From Actinomycetota bacterium (GTDB taxonomy: Bacteria; Actinomycetota; Nitriliruptoria; Nitriliruptorales; JAHWKO01), in NCBI GenBank assembly GCA_019347855.1, contig JAHWKO010000098.1, positions 1 to 8,033 on the forward strand: a stretch of DNA of 8,033 bases. Reading direction: 5' to 3'. Shown one piece after another: positions 1-5,751 of the stretch (within the stretch, counting starts at the first letter, position 1; each line of letters starts with the position of its first letter). The notes beneath the pieces were generated by a model. It searched no databases. It was given only the letters and a program-made list of their open reading frames with translations, and had not been told where the DNA came from. The translations under genes were made by a program, and so were the position numbers.

Positions 1-633
1 GAGCTCGCCGAGATCGAACCGATCTACTACGAGCGCCCCTACTACCTGGCTCCTGATGGCGACGCGGCGCGGAAGCCCTACACGCTGCTGGTCCGCGCGA
101 TGGAGCGGACCGGGAAGGCGGCCCTCGCGAAGTTCGTCATGCGCACCAAGGAGTACCTGGCCGCGATCCGAGCACGGGACGGCGTGTTGCTCCTCAACAC
201 CATGAACTACGCCGACGAGGTGGTCGACCCGGCCGACATCGAGGGGGTGGCGGACGAGGACGTGCAGGTCACCGACCGTGAGCTGGACATGGCGGAGCAG
301 CTCATCGGCTCGCTCACGACCGACTTCGAGCCCGAGAACTACCGTGACGAACACCACGAACGCGTCATGGAACTCCTCCGGGCACGGGCGGAGGGCGAGG
401 ACGTGGCGGTCGAGGCGCCGACCGAGCAGGAGGGCGAGGTCATCGACCTCATGCAGGCTCTCGAGGCGAGTCTGGGCCGCTCCGGCCAGGATGCCGAAAA
501 CGCCGAGTTGGAGGACCGCACGAAGGACGAGCTCTACGAGCTTGCACAGGAAGCCGACATCTCCGGGCGCTCCGACATGACCAAGGACGAGCTCGTCGCA
601 GCGCTGCGAGAGCACGATCGCGTGGCGAGCTGA
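1..633 (+). CDS. ku: Ku protein, C-terminal part (non-homologous end joining); 5' end outside window
   Basis: Bacterial Ku forms a homodimeric ring on double-strand DNA ends and recruits the ligase LigD for end joining. The open frame runs from base 1 to the TGA at 631-633, so about 210 C-terminal residues are visible and the N-terminus is off the window. The first residues match the conserved late Ku core: IYYERPYYLAPD, KPYTLLVRAMERTGKAALAK, then a FVMRTKEYLAAIRARDG stretch and LLLNTMNYADEV. An acidic linker follows, and the last 38 or so residues (RTKDELYELAQEADISGRS, then TKDELVAALREH) form a SAP/Rho-N-like helical DNA-binding tail, as seen in some actinobacterial Ku proteins. It converges on the minus-strand gene ending at 735. 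The family is clear; LigD is not in view. Confidence 0.95.
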   Translation, partial: ELAEIEPIYYERPYYLAPDGDAARKPYTLLVRAMERTGKAALAKFVMRTKEYLAAIRARDGVLLLNTMNYADEVVDPADIEGVADEDVQVTDRELDMAEQLIGSLTTDFEPENYRDEHHERVMELLRARAEGEDVAVEAPTEQEGEVIDLMQALEASLGRSGQDAENAELEDRTKDELYELAQEADISGRSDMTKDELVAALREHDRVAS

Positions 634-734
634 CCGCGAAATGAGCCGTCTGGCCACCGCGCACGCACCCGGTGCTCGACCGACACCACGGAACCACCCA
701 GGCAACCGGCCAGCGGGGCTGATCGCGAGGCGGC

Positions 735-950
735 CTAGCGCCACCTCGTAACGCGCTGGCGGATGAACGCCAGCAACCATGCGGTGACCGGGAACACGAC
801 CAGGGCGATCAGGACCATCCGGCCGAGGCTGATCGATGCGGCCTGCCCCAGGCCGTACACCACCGCCGTCAGCAGCGCGGTCCAGGCCGCCGCGATGACG
901 GGCCAGTCGCGGTAGTAGGGCCGACGGAAGAGCGGCTTGTAGTAGCCCAC
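735..950 (-). CDS. small two-helix membrane protein, function unknown
   Basis: 71 residues from a GTG start at 948-950 to a TAG at 735-737. After a basic, aromatic N-terminus (YYKPLFRRPYYRDW) there are two hydrophobic segments at roughly residues 17-36 and 43-64, ending in a basic tail (RQRVTRWR), so it probably inserts in the cytoplasmic membrane. No Shine-Dalgarno sequence is visible. The start lies 3 bases after the stop of the minus-strand ORF at 954-1097, which suggests translational coupling. The two ORFs share one reading frame, so this may instead be the second half of a single protein interrupted by TGA. I do not recognise a named family. Confidence 0.6.
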   Translation of the reverse strand: MGYYKPLFRRPYYRDWPVIAAAWTALLTAVVYGLGQAASISLGRMVLIALVVFPVTAWLLAFIRQRVTRWR

Positions 951-953
951 GGG

Positions 954-1097
954 TCAGGCGACCGGTCGAGTCGTCTCAGCGAAGGACGCGCCGAGATCCG
1001 ACAGCCAGGCCCGGATCATCGGGTCGGCGGCACATCTCGCACAGAGCAGGACCGAGTACCGCTGGACCTCCGAGGCGACCGTCCCAACGCAGGACAC
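954..1097 (-). CDS. small CxxC ORF upstream of, and in frame with, the membrane protein gene
   Basis: 47 codons from GTG (1095-1097) to TGA (954-956). The frame is open upstream only to the stop at 1152-1154, and this GTG is the only ATG or GTG start I found before the CxxC motif. A GGAG at about 8 bases and a GAGG at about 3 bases precede it. Codons mostly end in G or C, as in a real gene. The product has a Cys pair in VLLCARCAAD and one further Cys near the start, then an amphipathic stretch (MIRAWLSDLGASF). A zinc site is possible but only one CxxC is present. The stop is followed by CCC GTG, the start of the next gene. It could be a separate gene or the N-terminal half of a TGA-split one. 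Confidence 0.4.
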   Translation of the reverse strand: MSCVGTVASEVQRYSVLLCARCAADPMIRAWLSDLGASFAETTRPVA

Positions 1098-1130
1098 CCG
1101 CCTCGCTCCGGCCGGGACCCGATCACTCGG

Positions 1131-1144
1131 GCCCCGGTCGGGGC
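1131..1144 (-). terminator. GC hairpin after the DUF6131-like gene
   Basis: GCCCC-GGTC-GGGGC forms a 5-bp stem with a 4-base loop, starting about 8 bases past the stop of the minus-strand gene at 1152-1307. There is no T tract, so it is at best a weak or factor-assisted terminator. It also lies in the leader of the small ORF at 954-1097. Confidence 0.3.
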
Positions 1145-1151
1145 GATGGGA

Positions 1152-1307
1152 TCACCAGTAGTGGCGACGACCGCCGATCGCGCGGCCCATGGAACCCAGG
1201 ATCCAGAGGATCGCACCGACGACCAGGAGGATGACCCCGATCGTCCAGAGGATCCCGATGTCCAGCAGTAGTCCGAGGATGAGCAGGATGACGCCGAGCG
1301 TGATCAC
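1152..1307 (-). CDS. DUF6131-like hydrophobic mini-protein
   Basis: 51 residues from GTG (1305-1307) to TGA (1152-1154), preceded by a good ribosome site (AGAGGGA at 1313-1319). Almost the whole length is Ile/Leu/Val/Gly: MITLGVILLILGLLLDIGIL then WTIGVILLVVGAILWILG, ending in a small basic, aromatic tail GRAIGGRRHYW. The two hydrophobic segments separated by a short Asp-containing turn, together with the GRR-H-Y-W/Y ending, fit the short actinobacterial membrane proteins grouped as DUF6131 (family assignment from memory). Their function is not known to me. It lies 97 bases downstream of the membrane-anchored protein gene at 1405-1968 in the same direction, with hairpins between, so it may have its own promoter. 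Confidence 0.8.
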   Translation of the reverse strand: MITLGVILLILGLLLDIGILWTIGVILLVVGAILWILGSMGRAIGGRRHYW

Positions 1308-1369
1308 GGTGGTCCCTCTTCGGTCGGTTCACGGATGCCGGTCGCACCCTCGGTGTCGAGCGAACCACG

Positions 1370-1383
1370 GACGGCGAACCGTC
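1370..1383 (-). terminator. hairpin with UUCG loop behind the 187-aa gene
   Basis: On the minus strand GACGG-TTCG-CCGTC gives a perfect 5-bp stem closed over a UUCG loop. It begins 22 bases past the stop of the gene at 1405-1968. A second small hairpin (CCGT-TCGT-ACGG, 1390-1401) lies between that stop and this one. No T run follows. A terminator or a 3' RNA-stabilising structure is likely; the exact role is inferred. Confidence 0.4.
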
Positions 1384-1404
1384 TCCCGGCCGTTCGTACG
1401 GTCC

Positions 1405-1968
1405 TCAGGACGGTGGCAGTTCGACCACGTCGAACCGCAGGGCGGTCAGAGGCGTGTCCTCGACGAGGACGTCGACCTGGTACGTGCCGGGTTCACCTGT
1501 CTGCGTACCCGATAGCACCGCGGAACCGGCACCCTGACCGGGGCTGAGGACGATCCGTGACCGGCGCAGCTCCTGCTCGTCCCGGGTCCAGATGATTACG
1601 AGGTCGTCCCCGTCTGCGGCGTCCCTGGCGAGGTAGACCAGGCGGATGGAGATCGGTTCGTTCGTCGGGAGCCCGCCGCTGAACGCGGGGGGATCCATGG
1701 GGACGGGCGAGCTCCCGGGCACGAGCTCGGCCACGTACAGCTCGACCCCCAGGCCTGCCGCCACCGGTGCATCCTGGAAGAGCTCCGCCGGCGGCTCGAG
1801 CCCGCGCGTGCTCGCCATCAGGACCGTCACCGCGTAGACGCCGCTGATCGACGCGACCACCACGGCTATCGTCAAGACGAGCTGGGGACCCGTCAAGCTC
1901 GAGGCGGAGCTGCGATCCTGCACCGGTCGTCCCGCCAAAGGTTCGCTCGCTCCTCGGGTCTGGGTCAC
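1405..1968 (-). CDS. single-pass membrane-anchored protein with extracytoplasmic beta-rich domain, function unknown
   Basis: 187 residues. A cytoplasmic N-terminus of about 25 residues is followed by one membrane segment (about 27-50, LVLTIAVVVASISGVYAV) and an external domain of about 135 residues. The external part alternates short hydrophobic strands with turns (ISIRLVYLARD, LVIIWTRDEQELRRSRIVL, GTYQVDVLVEDTPLTALRF), as expected for an Ig-like beta sandwich with a ligand- or protein-binding role. I recognise no catalytic motif and no named family. The GTG start at 1966-1968 lacks a clear ribosome site. A GTG at 1921-1923, preceded by GGGA, would shorten the protein by 15 residues and keep the membrane segment. 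It may be cotranscribed toward the DUF6131-like gene, though hairpins intervene. Confidence 0.75.
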   Translation of the reverse strand: MTQTRGASEPLAGRPVQDRSSASSLTGPQLVLTIAVVVASISGVYAVTVLMASTRGLEPPAELFQDAPVAAGLGVELYVAELVPGSSPVPMDPPAFSGGLPTNEPISIRLVYLARDAADGDDLVIIWTRDEQELRRSRIVLSPGQGAGSAVLSGTQTGEPGTYQVDVLVEDTPLTALRFDVVELPPS

Positions 1969-2019
1969 CGTAGGCCGGGGCCGGGAGTCCGCAGCGACGG
2001 ACGGTCAGCTCGCGATCCG

Positions 2020-2112
2020 TCAGCGGGCGACGTGCTGGCCTTCGATGGCCCGCATGAACAGGCCAGCCGCGAGCTCCGCGGCCCAGACGTCCCATGTGCT
2101 CCGCGAACGCAT
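2020..2112 (-). CDS. candidate 30-residue ORF, weakly supported
   Basis: ATG (2110-2112) to TGA (2020-2022), with GAGGAG only 3 bases before the ATG, which is closer than usual. The product reads MRSRSTWDVWAAELAAGLFM then RAIEGQHVAR and would form one amphipathic helix. It lies on the minus strand, 51 bases upstream of the 187-aa membrane protein gene, in a stretch with no other gene. It could be a leader peptide or chance. I do not recognise it. Confidence 0.22.
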   Translation of the reverse strand: MRSRSTWDVWAAELAAGLFMRAIEGQHVAR

Positions 2113-2153
2113 GAACTCCTCGTACCCGCACGAAGGAGCGTCCGCCGACGGGG

Positions 2154-2174
2154 GACGCCAACGGGACCGGCGTC
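2154..2174. other. 6-bp hairpin upstream of the tRNA promoter box
   Basis: GACGCC and GGCGTC form a perfect inverted repeat around a 9-base spacer in the gap between the membrane protein gene and tRNA-Leu. It ends 11 bases before the -10-like box. It could be an operator or simply a GC-rich coincidence. Confidence 0.25.
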
Positions 2175-2185
2175 GCGCTCGGGCG

Positions 2186-2191
2186 TAGCCT
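2186..2191 (+). promoter_or_regulatory. -10-like box TAGCCT before tRNA-Leu
   Basis: TAGCCT fits the actinobacterial TAnnnT -10 pattern and ends 10 bases before the mature 5' end of the tRNA, a good distance for a transcription start at or near the tRNA. No convincing -35 hexamer is seen. The same hexamer precedes the oxidoreductase gene at 2960-2965. Confidence 0.45.
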
Positions 2192-2201
2192 GTGACCGCT
2201 G

Positions 2202-2287
2202 GCGAGCGTGGTGGAACTGGCAGACACGCGAGGTTTAGGTCCTCGTGGGGCGAGAGCCCCTTGGGAGTTCGAGTCTCCCCGCTCGCA
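2202..2287 (+). tRNA. tRNA-Leu, anticodon TAG
   Basis: An 86-base class II tRNA. The acceptor stem GCGAGCG (2202-2208) pairs with CGCTCGC (2280-2286), with discriminator A2287. The D arm has the usual GTGGAACTGGCAGAC pattern. The anticodon stem CGAGG/CCTCG encloses TTTAGGT, with anticodon TAG at 2236-2238, reading CUA and probably other CUN leucine codons. A long GC variable arm (GGGGCGAGAGCCCC region) and T arm GGGAG-TTCGAGT-CTCCC complete the fold. The long variable arm and A discriminator fit tRNA-Leu. CCA is not encoded in full (CCG follows the A), so it must be added after transcription. Confidence 0.97.
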
Positions 2288-2364
2288 CCGAACCGAACCC
2301 GGCGACCCGGTACCGCTCCCTCCGCCGGCGTCCCTCCGGCCACGTCCGGGTGTCCGCTCTTCCG

Positions 2365-2370
2365 TATGGT
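2365..2370 (+). promoter_or_regulatory. possible -10 box before the CsbD-like gene
   Basis: TATGGT fits the TAnnnT pattern and would give a leader of about 25 bases before the GTG at 2402, with room for the ribosome site at 2391-2396. The -35 region is not recognisable. CsbD genes are often under stress sigma factors, and CCGTAT here differs from the GGGTAT box of that class, so control by such a factor is not shown. Confidence 0.25.
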
Positions 2371-2401
2371 GGTCCGTTGCACCCCGAGACGGGAGACGAC
2401 C

Positions 2402-2575
2402 GTGAGCGACGACAAGGCAGCTGAGAAAGCCAAGGGCACCGCGAAGGAGATCGCGGGCAAGATCACCGGCAGCGACGAGCTCGCCAGGGAAGGCCAGGCG
2501 CAGCAGAAGAAGGCCGAGCACGAGGAGAAGGCCGAGGAGGCCGAGCGCGAACAGGAGCGACACTCCGGTACGTGA
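2402..2575 (+). CDS. CsbD-like small stress protein
   Basis: 57 residues, starting at GTG 2402-2404 because GGGAGA (2391-2396) sits about 5 bases upstream and because longer in-frame starts would run through the tRNA. The sequence has the CsbD-family pattern AEKAKGTAKEIAGKITGSDE, then LAREGQAQQKKAEH, followed by a Glu/Lys/Ala-rich helical tail (EEKAEEAEREQER). Such proteins are small, hydrophilic, highly charged and mainly helical. CsbD of Bacillus is induced by general stress, but the molecular role is not known. The gene is monocistronic: the tRNA lies upstream, and the next gene (2619-2849) converges on it. Confidence 0.88.
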   Translation: MSDDKAAEKAKGTAKEIAGKITGSDELAREGQAQQKKAEHEEKAEEAEREQERHSGT

Positions 2576-2591
2576 TCGCGCTCATGCGCGA
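2576..2591. terminator. hairpin between convergent genes
   Basis: TCGCGC-TCAT-GCGCGA is a perfect 6-bp stem with a 4-base loop, starting directly after the CsbD-like stop codon (2573-2575) and 28 bases past the stop of the opposing gene at 2619. There is no T tract on either strand. A bidirectional terminator is plausible. Confidence 0.4.
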
Positions 2592-2618
2592 GGGGGTCGG
2601 GACCCAGCGCCCCTGGGG

Positions 2619-2849
2619 TCAGGCGCGGTCCGGTGACCGGTAGTCCTCGGCGCACCGTCTGCACAGGACCATCGAGCACGGGCCCCGGGCGCTGTCGAAC
2701 ACCACCGACCAGCTCTCCGCCAACGGGTGCTCGTCCCCGCACCGCGTGCAGGACCACGATCCACGGTTGGGGCCCTCGGGGAGTCCGAACCGCACGACGT
2801 CGATCACGCGGAGACGTCCGGGCGCGAGCGTGCGGTCATGATCGACCAC
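2619..2849 (-). CDS. small zinc-ribbon-like protein, function unknown
   Basis: 76 residues. I chose the GTG at 2847-2849 because AGGAG lies 8 bases upstream. The frame continues far upstream, but there it only mirrors the oxidoreductase gene on the other strand. The product has two Cys pairs in a zinc-ribbon arrangement: WSCTRCGDEH near residues 34-39 and VLLC-like VLCRRCAEDY near 63-66, with an extra Cys just before the second pair. Such proteins usually bind one Zn2+ and act as small nucleic-acid or protein adaptors, but nothing here fixes the role. A second possible GTG start lies 14 codons further in, with weaker ribosome support. The 122-base gap to the divergent oxidoreductase gene should hold both promoters. 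Its second knuckle resembles the motif in the ORF at 954-1097. Confidence 0.7.
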   Translation of the reverse strand: MVDHDRTLAPGRLRVIDVVRFGLPEGPNRGSWSCTRCGDEHPLAESWSVVFDSARGPCSMVLCRRCAEDYRSPDRA

Positions 2850-2921
2850 GAGGAGGCTCCTGAGAGGACGGCGACTACGTGGCAGTGGTTCGCCGCCGCG
2901 CGCCCGTTGTCCTGCTGCCAT

Positions 2922-2932
2922 GCGTTGAACGC
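2922..2932. repeat. short palindrome in the divergent intergenic region
   Basis: GCGTT-G-AACGC is an 11-base palindrome between the zinc-ribbon gene and the oxidoreductase gene. Its position would suit an operator acting on both promoters, but it is short and could be chance. Confidence 0.2.
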
Positions 2933-2959
2933 GCACGCGGTCGGCGGAGCTCGCGGCGG

Positions 2960-2965
2960 TAGCCT
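2960..2965 (+). promoter_or_regulatory. -10-like box TAGCCT just before the oxidoreductase start
   Basis: TAGCCT ends 6 bases before the GTG at 2972. No Shine-Dalgarno sequence is present in front of that GTG. This layout is typical of leaderless transcripts in actinobacteria, where the RNA begins at the start codon. No -35 element is clear. Confidence 0.4.
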
Positions 2966-2971
2966 CCGGCC

Positions 2972-4405
2972 GTGTCCCGCCTCTCCTCGAACGATCCCCT
3001 GGCCGCTGCCGTCCGTCGACGCCCGGTGGCGGTCGCGGTGCTGGGGGCGGGACCCGCCGGCCTCGGGGCCGCCTACCGACTCGCCGGAGCCGGTCAGCAC
3101 GCGGTGGTCCTCGAGCGTGCCGACCGGGTCGGCGGCGCCGCCGGCAGCTTCGAGATCGCCGGGATCCGGGTGGACCACGGCAGCCACCGGCTGCATCCGG
3201 CCACGGACGCCGCGATCCTGTCCGAGCTCCGCCAGCTCCTCGACGGAGACCTCCAGCGGCGCCACCGGAACGGCCGGATCCGCCTCGCGGGGCGCTGGAT
3301 CGGCTTCCCGCTGAAGCCGGCGGATCTGCTACGGAGCGCGCCGCCGGGGTTCGCCCTGCGCGCCGCCCGGGACGCCGTGCTGGGGCCGGCGAGGCAGCCC
3401 GCGGACGACACGTTCGCCGAGGTGCTGCGCGCCGCGCTGGGACCGACGATCTGCGAGCACTTCTACTTCCCGTACGCGAGGAAGCTGTGGGGTCGGGAAC
3501 CGGAGGAGCTGTCCGGCGAGCAGGCACGCCGGCGGGTCTCCGCGGACTCCCCCGCAAAGATCGTGGGGCGGATCCTGCGTGGGGCGCGCCGTGACTGCGA
3601 TCTGTTCTGGTACCCGAAGCGCGGGTTCGGACAGCTCTGGGAGGAGCTCGGTCAGGCAGCGGTGTCGCGCGGGGCGGAGGTCCGCCTCGGGGCGGAGGTG
3701 ACCCGCCTCGGCCTGCACAGCGACGGCGTGGAGGTCGAGGCGGCGGACGGGACGACCGTGGAGGCGACGATGGCCTGGTCGACCCTCCCCGTGACCGTGC
3801 TGGCTCGCCTCGCCGATCCGCCGGCACCTGCCGAGGTGCTCGCCGCTGCCCACCGGTTGGCGTTCCGGTCGATGCTGCTCGTGTACCTCGTGCTCGACAC
3901 CGACCGCTACAGCCCGTACGACGCGCACTACCTCCCCGGCCTGGAGACGCCGGTCAGCAGGATCTCCGAGCCGACCAACTACCGGGACAGCGACGAGGAC
4001 CCCGCGGGCCGGACCGTCCTGTGCGCCGAGATCCCGTGCGACCGGGAGGACGAGCTGTGGTCCGCGAGCGACGAGGAGCTGGCTGATGTGGTCCGGTCGA
4101 CCCTGCGAGGGATGGGCCTCAGCGACCCGATCCCGTCAGCCGTCGAGGTGCGCCGCCTCCCCCGCGCCTACCCGATCTACGACGTGGGCTACGAGGACGC
4201 GTTCGAGACCATCGATGCCTGGGTGTCGGACCTCCCCCAGGTGCTGACGTTCGGGCGTCAGGGGCTGTTCGTGCACGACAACTCGCACCACGCGCTGTCC
4301 ATGGCGTGGGCTGCGGCCGAGGGGCTGCGTGACGACGGCACGTTCGACCGAGAGTGGTGGGCGGGGGCGCGCGAACGCTTCCGCACCCACGTCGTCGAGG
4401 ACTGA
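2972..4405 (+). CDS. FAD-dependent oxidoreductase (amine oxidase / UDP-galactopyranose mutase-like)
   Basis: 477 residues. The N-terminus carries a Rossmann FAD-binding motif, VAVLGAGPAGLGAAYRL, with Gly25-x-Gly27-x-x-Gly30. Glu48 (VVLERADRVGG) is expected to hold the FAD ribose, and DHGSHRLHP (68-76) follows. The last 50 residues contain the second FAD-contacting segment, LTFGRQGLFVHDNSHHALSM, preceded by RAYPIYDVGY. This architecture belongs to the protoporphyrinogen oxidase / amine oxidase / UDP-galactopyranose mutase superfamily. The substrate is not evident; a sugar-nucleotide or polyprenyl-type substrate is only a guess. The GTG at 2972 has no ribosome site but a -10-like box 6 bases away, so leaderless expression is likely. 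The gene stands alone between a divergent zinc-ribbon gene and the convergent rdgB. Confidence 0.88.
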   Translation: MSRLSSNDPLAAAVRRRPVAVAVLGAGPAGLGAAYRLAGAGQHAVVLERADRVGGAAGSFEIAGIRVDHGSHRLHPATDAAILSELRQLLDGDLQRRHRNGRIRLAGRWIGFPLKPADLLRSAPPGFALRAARDAVLGPARQPADDTFAEVLRAALGPTICEHFYFPYARKLWGREPEELSGEQARRRVSADSPAKIVGRILRGARRDCDLFWYPKRGFGQLWEELGQAAVSRGAEVRLGAEVTRLGLHSDGVEVEAADGTTVEATMAWSTLPVTVLARLADPPAPAEVLAAAHRLAFRSMLLVYLVLDTDRYSPYDAHYLPGLETPVSRISEPTNYRDSDEDPAGRTVLCAEIPCDREDELWSASDEELADVVRSTLRGMGLSDPIPSAVEVRRLPRAYPIYDVGYEDAFETIDAWVSDLPQVLTFGRQGLFVHDNSHHALSMAWAAAEGLRDDGTFDREWWAGARERFRTHVVED

Positions 4406-4437
4406 CCCACCCGCGGTGGGCGTGGGGTCGTGGGTCA
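4403..4437. terminator. inverted-repeat bidirectional terminator containing both stop codons
   Basis: TGACCCAC (4403-4410) and GTGGGTCA (4430-4437) are a perfect 8-bp inverted repeat. Each arm begins with the TGA stop of one of the two convergent genes. Inside it, CCCACC-CGC-GGTGGG (4406-4420) makes a tighter 6-bp hairpin that competes for the same left arm. There is no T tract. Terminating both transcripts is the simplest role. Confidence 0.5.
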
Positions 4438-5034
4438 GCGCCCGAGGAGTTCCTCGACCGCGCCCCGCACCGCCCGGAACGCGGCGCCCCGGTGACTGCG
4501 GGCGTCCTTGACCTCGGCAGGCAGCTCGGCGTTGGTGCGGGTCTCCCCGTCGCTGACGAAGAGAGGGTCGTAGCCGAACCCTCCGTCCCCTCGGGGCGCA
4601 CGGATGATGCGGCCCTCCATCGACCCGTGGCGGACCCACTCACGCCCGTCGGCCGCGACGAGCGCCGCAGCGCAGACGAAACGGGCGGAGCGTTCCTCCT
4701 CCGGGACGTCGGCGAGCTCGCGGAGGAGCTTGCGGTTGTTGGCCTCGTCGTCGCCATGCGTCCCGGCGTACCGGGCGGAGCGGACCCCCGGAGCCCCTCC
4801 CAGGGCGTCGACCACCAACCCGGAGTCGTCGGCCATGGCCGGCAGCCCGCTCTCGTCCGCGGCGGCACGGGCCTTCAGCAGGGCGTTGTCCTCGAAGGTC
4901 GTGCCGGTCTCCTCGACGTCCTCGAGACCCAGCTCGTCGGCAGGAACGAGCTCGACGTCGAGGCCGTCGAGGATCCGACGGAGCTCGGCGAGCTTCCCGC
5001 GGTTGCGGGTCGCGAGGACGATCCGCTGGGTCAC
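4435..5034 (-). CDS. rdgB: XTP/dITP pyrophosphatase (RdgB/HAM1)
   Basis: 199 residues. The enzyme hydrolyses non-canonical purine triphosphates (ITP, dITP, XTP) to monophosphates and pyrophosphate in the cytoplasm, keeping deaminated bases out of DNA and RNA. Family motifs are all present: [12 protein letters not shown] (T9...K14), [10 protein letters not shown] (46-55), the catalytic ADDSGL (68-73), SARYAG (86-91), GGFGYDPLF (151-159) and SHRG (180-183). Length is normal. The GTG at 5032-5034 overlaps the rph stop in GTGA, so translation is coupled. The frame is open for another 175 codons upstream, but that part only shadows rph. It is the last gene of the minus-strand cluster. Confidence 0.96.
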   Translation of the reverse strand: MTQRIVLATRNRGKLAELRRILDGLDVELVPADELGLEDVEETGTTFEDNALLKARAAADESGLPAMADDSGLVVDALGGAPGVRSARYAGTHGDDEANNRKLLRELADVPEEERSARFVCAAALVAADGREWVRHGSMEGRIIRAPRGDGGFGYDPLFVSDGETRTNAELPAEVKDARSHRGAAFRAVRGAVEELLGR

Positions 5035-5729
5035 GTCTCGCCCTCCCGGGCGCCTCGCTGCAGCTCGAAGAGCTGCTCGCAGCCCGCGATCGCCAGATCG
5101 AGCATCGCATCGAGCGCGTCCCGACCGAACGGCTCTCCCTCGGCCGTCCCCTGCACCTCGACCAGCCGACCGTCGGACGTCGCCACGACGTTCATGTCCA
5201 CATCGGCGGCGACGTCCTCGGTGTAGGGGAGGTCGAGCAGGGGTCGCCCGTCGACGATCCCGACGGACACGGCCGCGACCTGACCGGTCAAGGCCCCGCC
5301 GTACCCGAGGTCGTCGCAGGCCCTGGCCAGCGCGACCCAGCCGCCGGTGATCGCGGCGGTGCGCGTCCCGCCGTCGGCCTCCAGCACGTCGCAGTCCACG
5401 GTCAGCGTCACATCCGGGAGCTCGTCCAGGTCGACGACCGCCCGCAGGGACCGGCCGATCAGTCGCTGGATCTCCTGACTGCGGCCGCGGGGGGTGCGCT
5501 CCCGGCGTGCGCGCGGTTCGGTCGATCCGGGGAGCATGGCGTACTCGCCGGTGACCCATCCGCGGCGATCACGCCAGCGGGGCGCGCCCTCCTCGCGCGA
5601 CACCGCGCAGATGACGCGGGTGGCGCCGAAGGACACGAGGCAGGACGCGGCCGGGGCGCGCTGCACGCCGAGCTCGAAGCGCACGGGGCGCAGCTCGTCC
5701 GGCCCGCGACCGTCGGGTCGCTCGCTCAT
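5031..5729 (-). CDS. rph: ribonuclease PH
   Basis: 232 residues. RNase PH is a phosphate-dependent 3'-5' exoribonuclease that trims tRNA precursors and other RNAs, normally as a hexameric ring. Diagnostic motifs are [13 protein letters not shown] (4-16), [14 protein letters not shown] (57-70), [16 protein letters not shown] (81-96), [18 protein letters not shown] (112-129, the GTR that binds phosphate) and [12 protein letters not shown] (171-182, with the conserved aspartates). The usual Gly-Ser of the early GS-x-L segment is Ala-Ser here (AASCLVSFG), a mild change. ATG at 5727-5729 has a strong GGAGG site 5-6 bases upstream. Its stop overlaps the rdgB start by 4 bases, and the MBL gene ends 22 bases upstream. 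Confidence 0.96.
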   Translation of the reverse strand: MSERPDGRGPDELRPVRFELGVQRAPAASCLVSFGATRVICAVSREEGAPRWRDRRGWVTGEYAMLPGSTEPRARRERTPRGRSQEIQRLIGRSLRAVVDLDELPDVTLTVDCDVLEADGGTRTAAITGGWVALARACDDLGYGGALTGQVAAVSVGIVDGRPLLDLPYTEDVAADVDMNVVATSDGRLVEVQGTAEGEPFGRDALDAMLDLAIAGCEQLFELQRGAREGET

Positions 5730-5751
5730 GGGGACCTCCGGACCTCGGCGG

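Noticed and set aside
2202..2287. tRNA-Leu as the attachment site of the recombinase
   Set aside because: The recombinase is 5 kb away behind conserved housekeeping genes, and I see no copy of the tRNA 3' end elsewhere in the window.
1493..2563. A 356-codon minus-strand frame
   Set aside because: It crosses the tRNA and the CsbD-like gene in antisense and shadows the membrane protein gene; its Arg/Gly/Pro-rich product is typical of a GC-rich false frame.
2192..2575. A longer start for the CsbD-like protein (127 codons)
   Set aside because: It would translate the tRNA sequence. The GTG at 2402 has a ribosome site and gives the normal family length.
2619..3827. A 402-codon open frame on the minus strand ending with the zinc-ribbon protein
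   Set aside because: Beyond 2849 it is Arg/Pro/Ser-rich and antisense to the well-supported oxidoreductase gene. Only the last 76 codons, with a good ribosome site, look real.
4435..5559. rdgB extended to a 374-residue protein
   Set aside because: The extra 175 codons overlap rph in another frame and have shadow-like composition. The GTG at 5034 matches the family N-terminus exactly.
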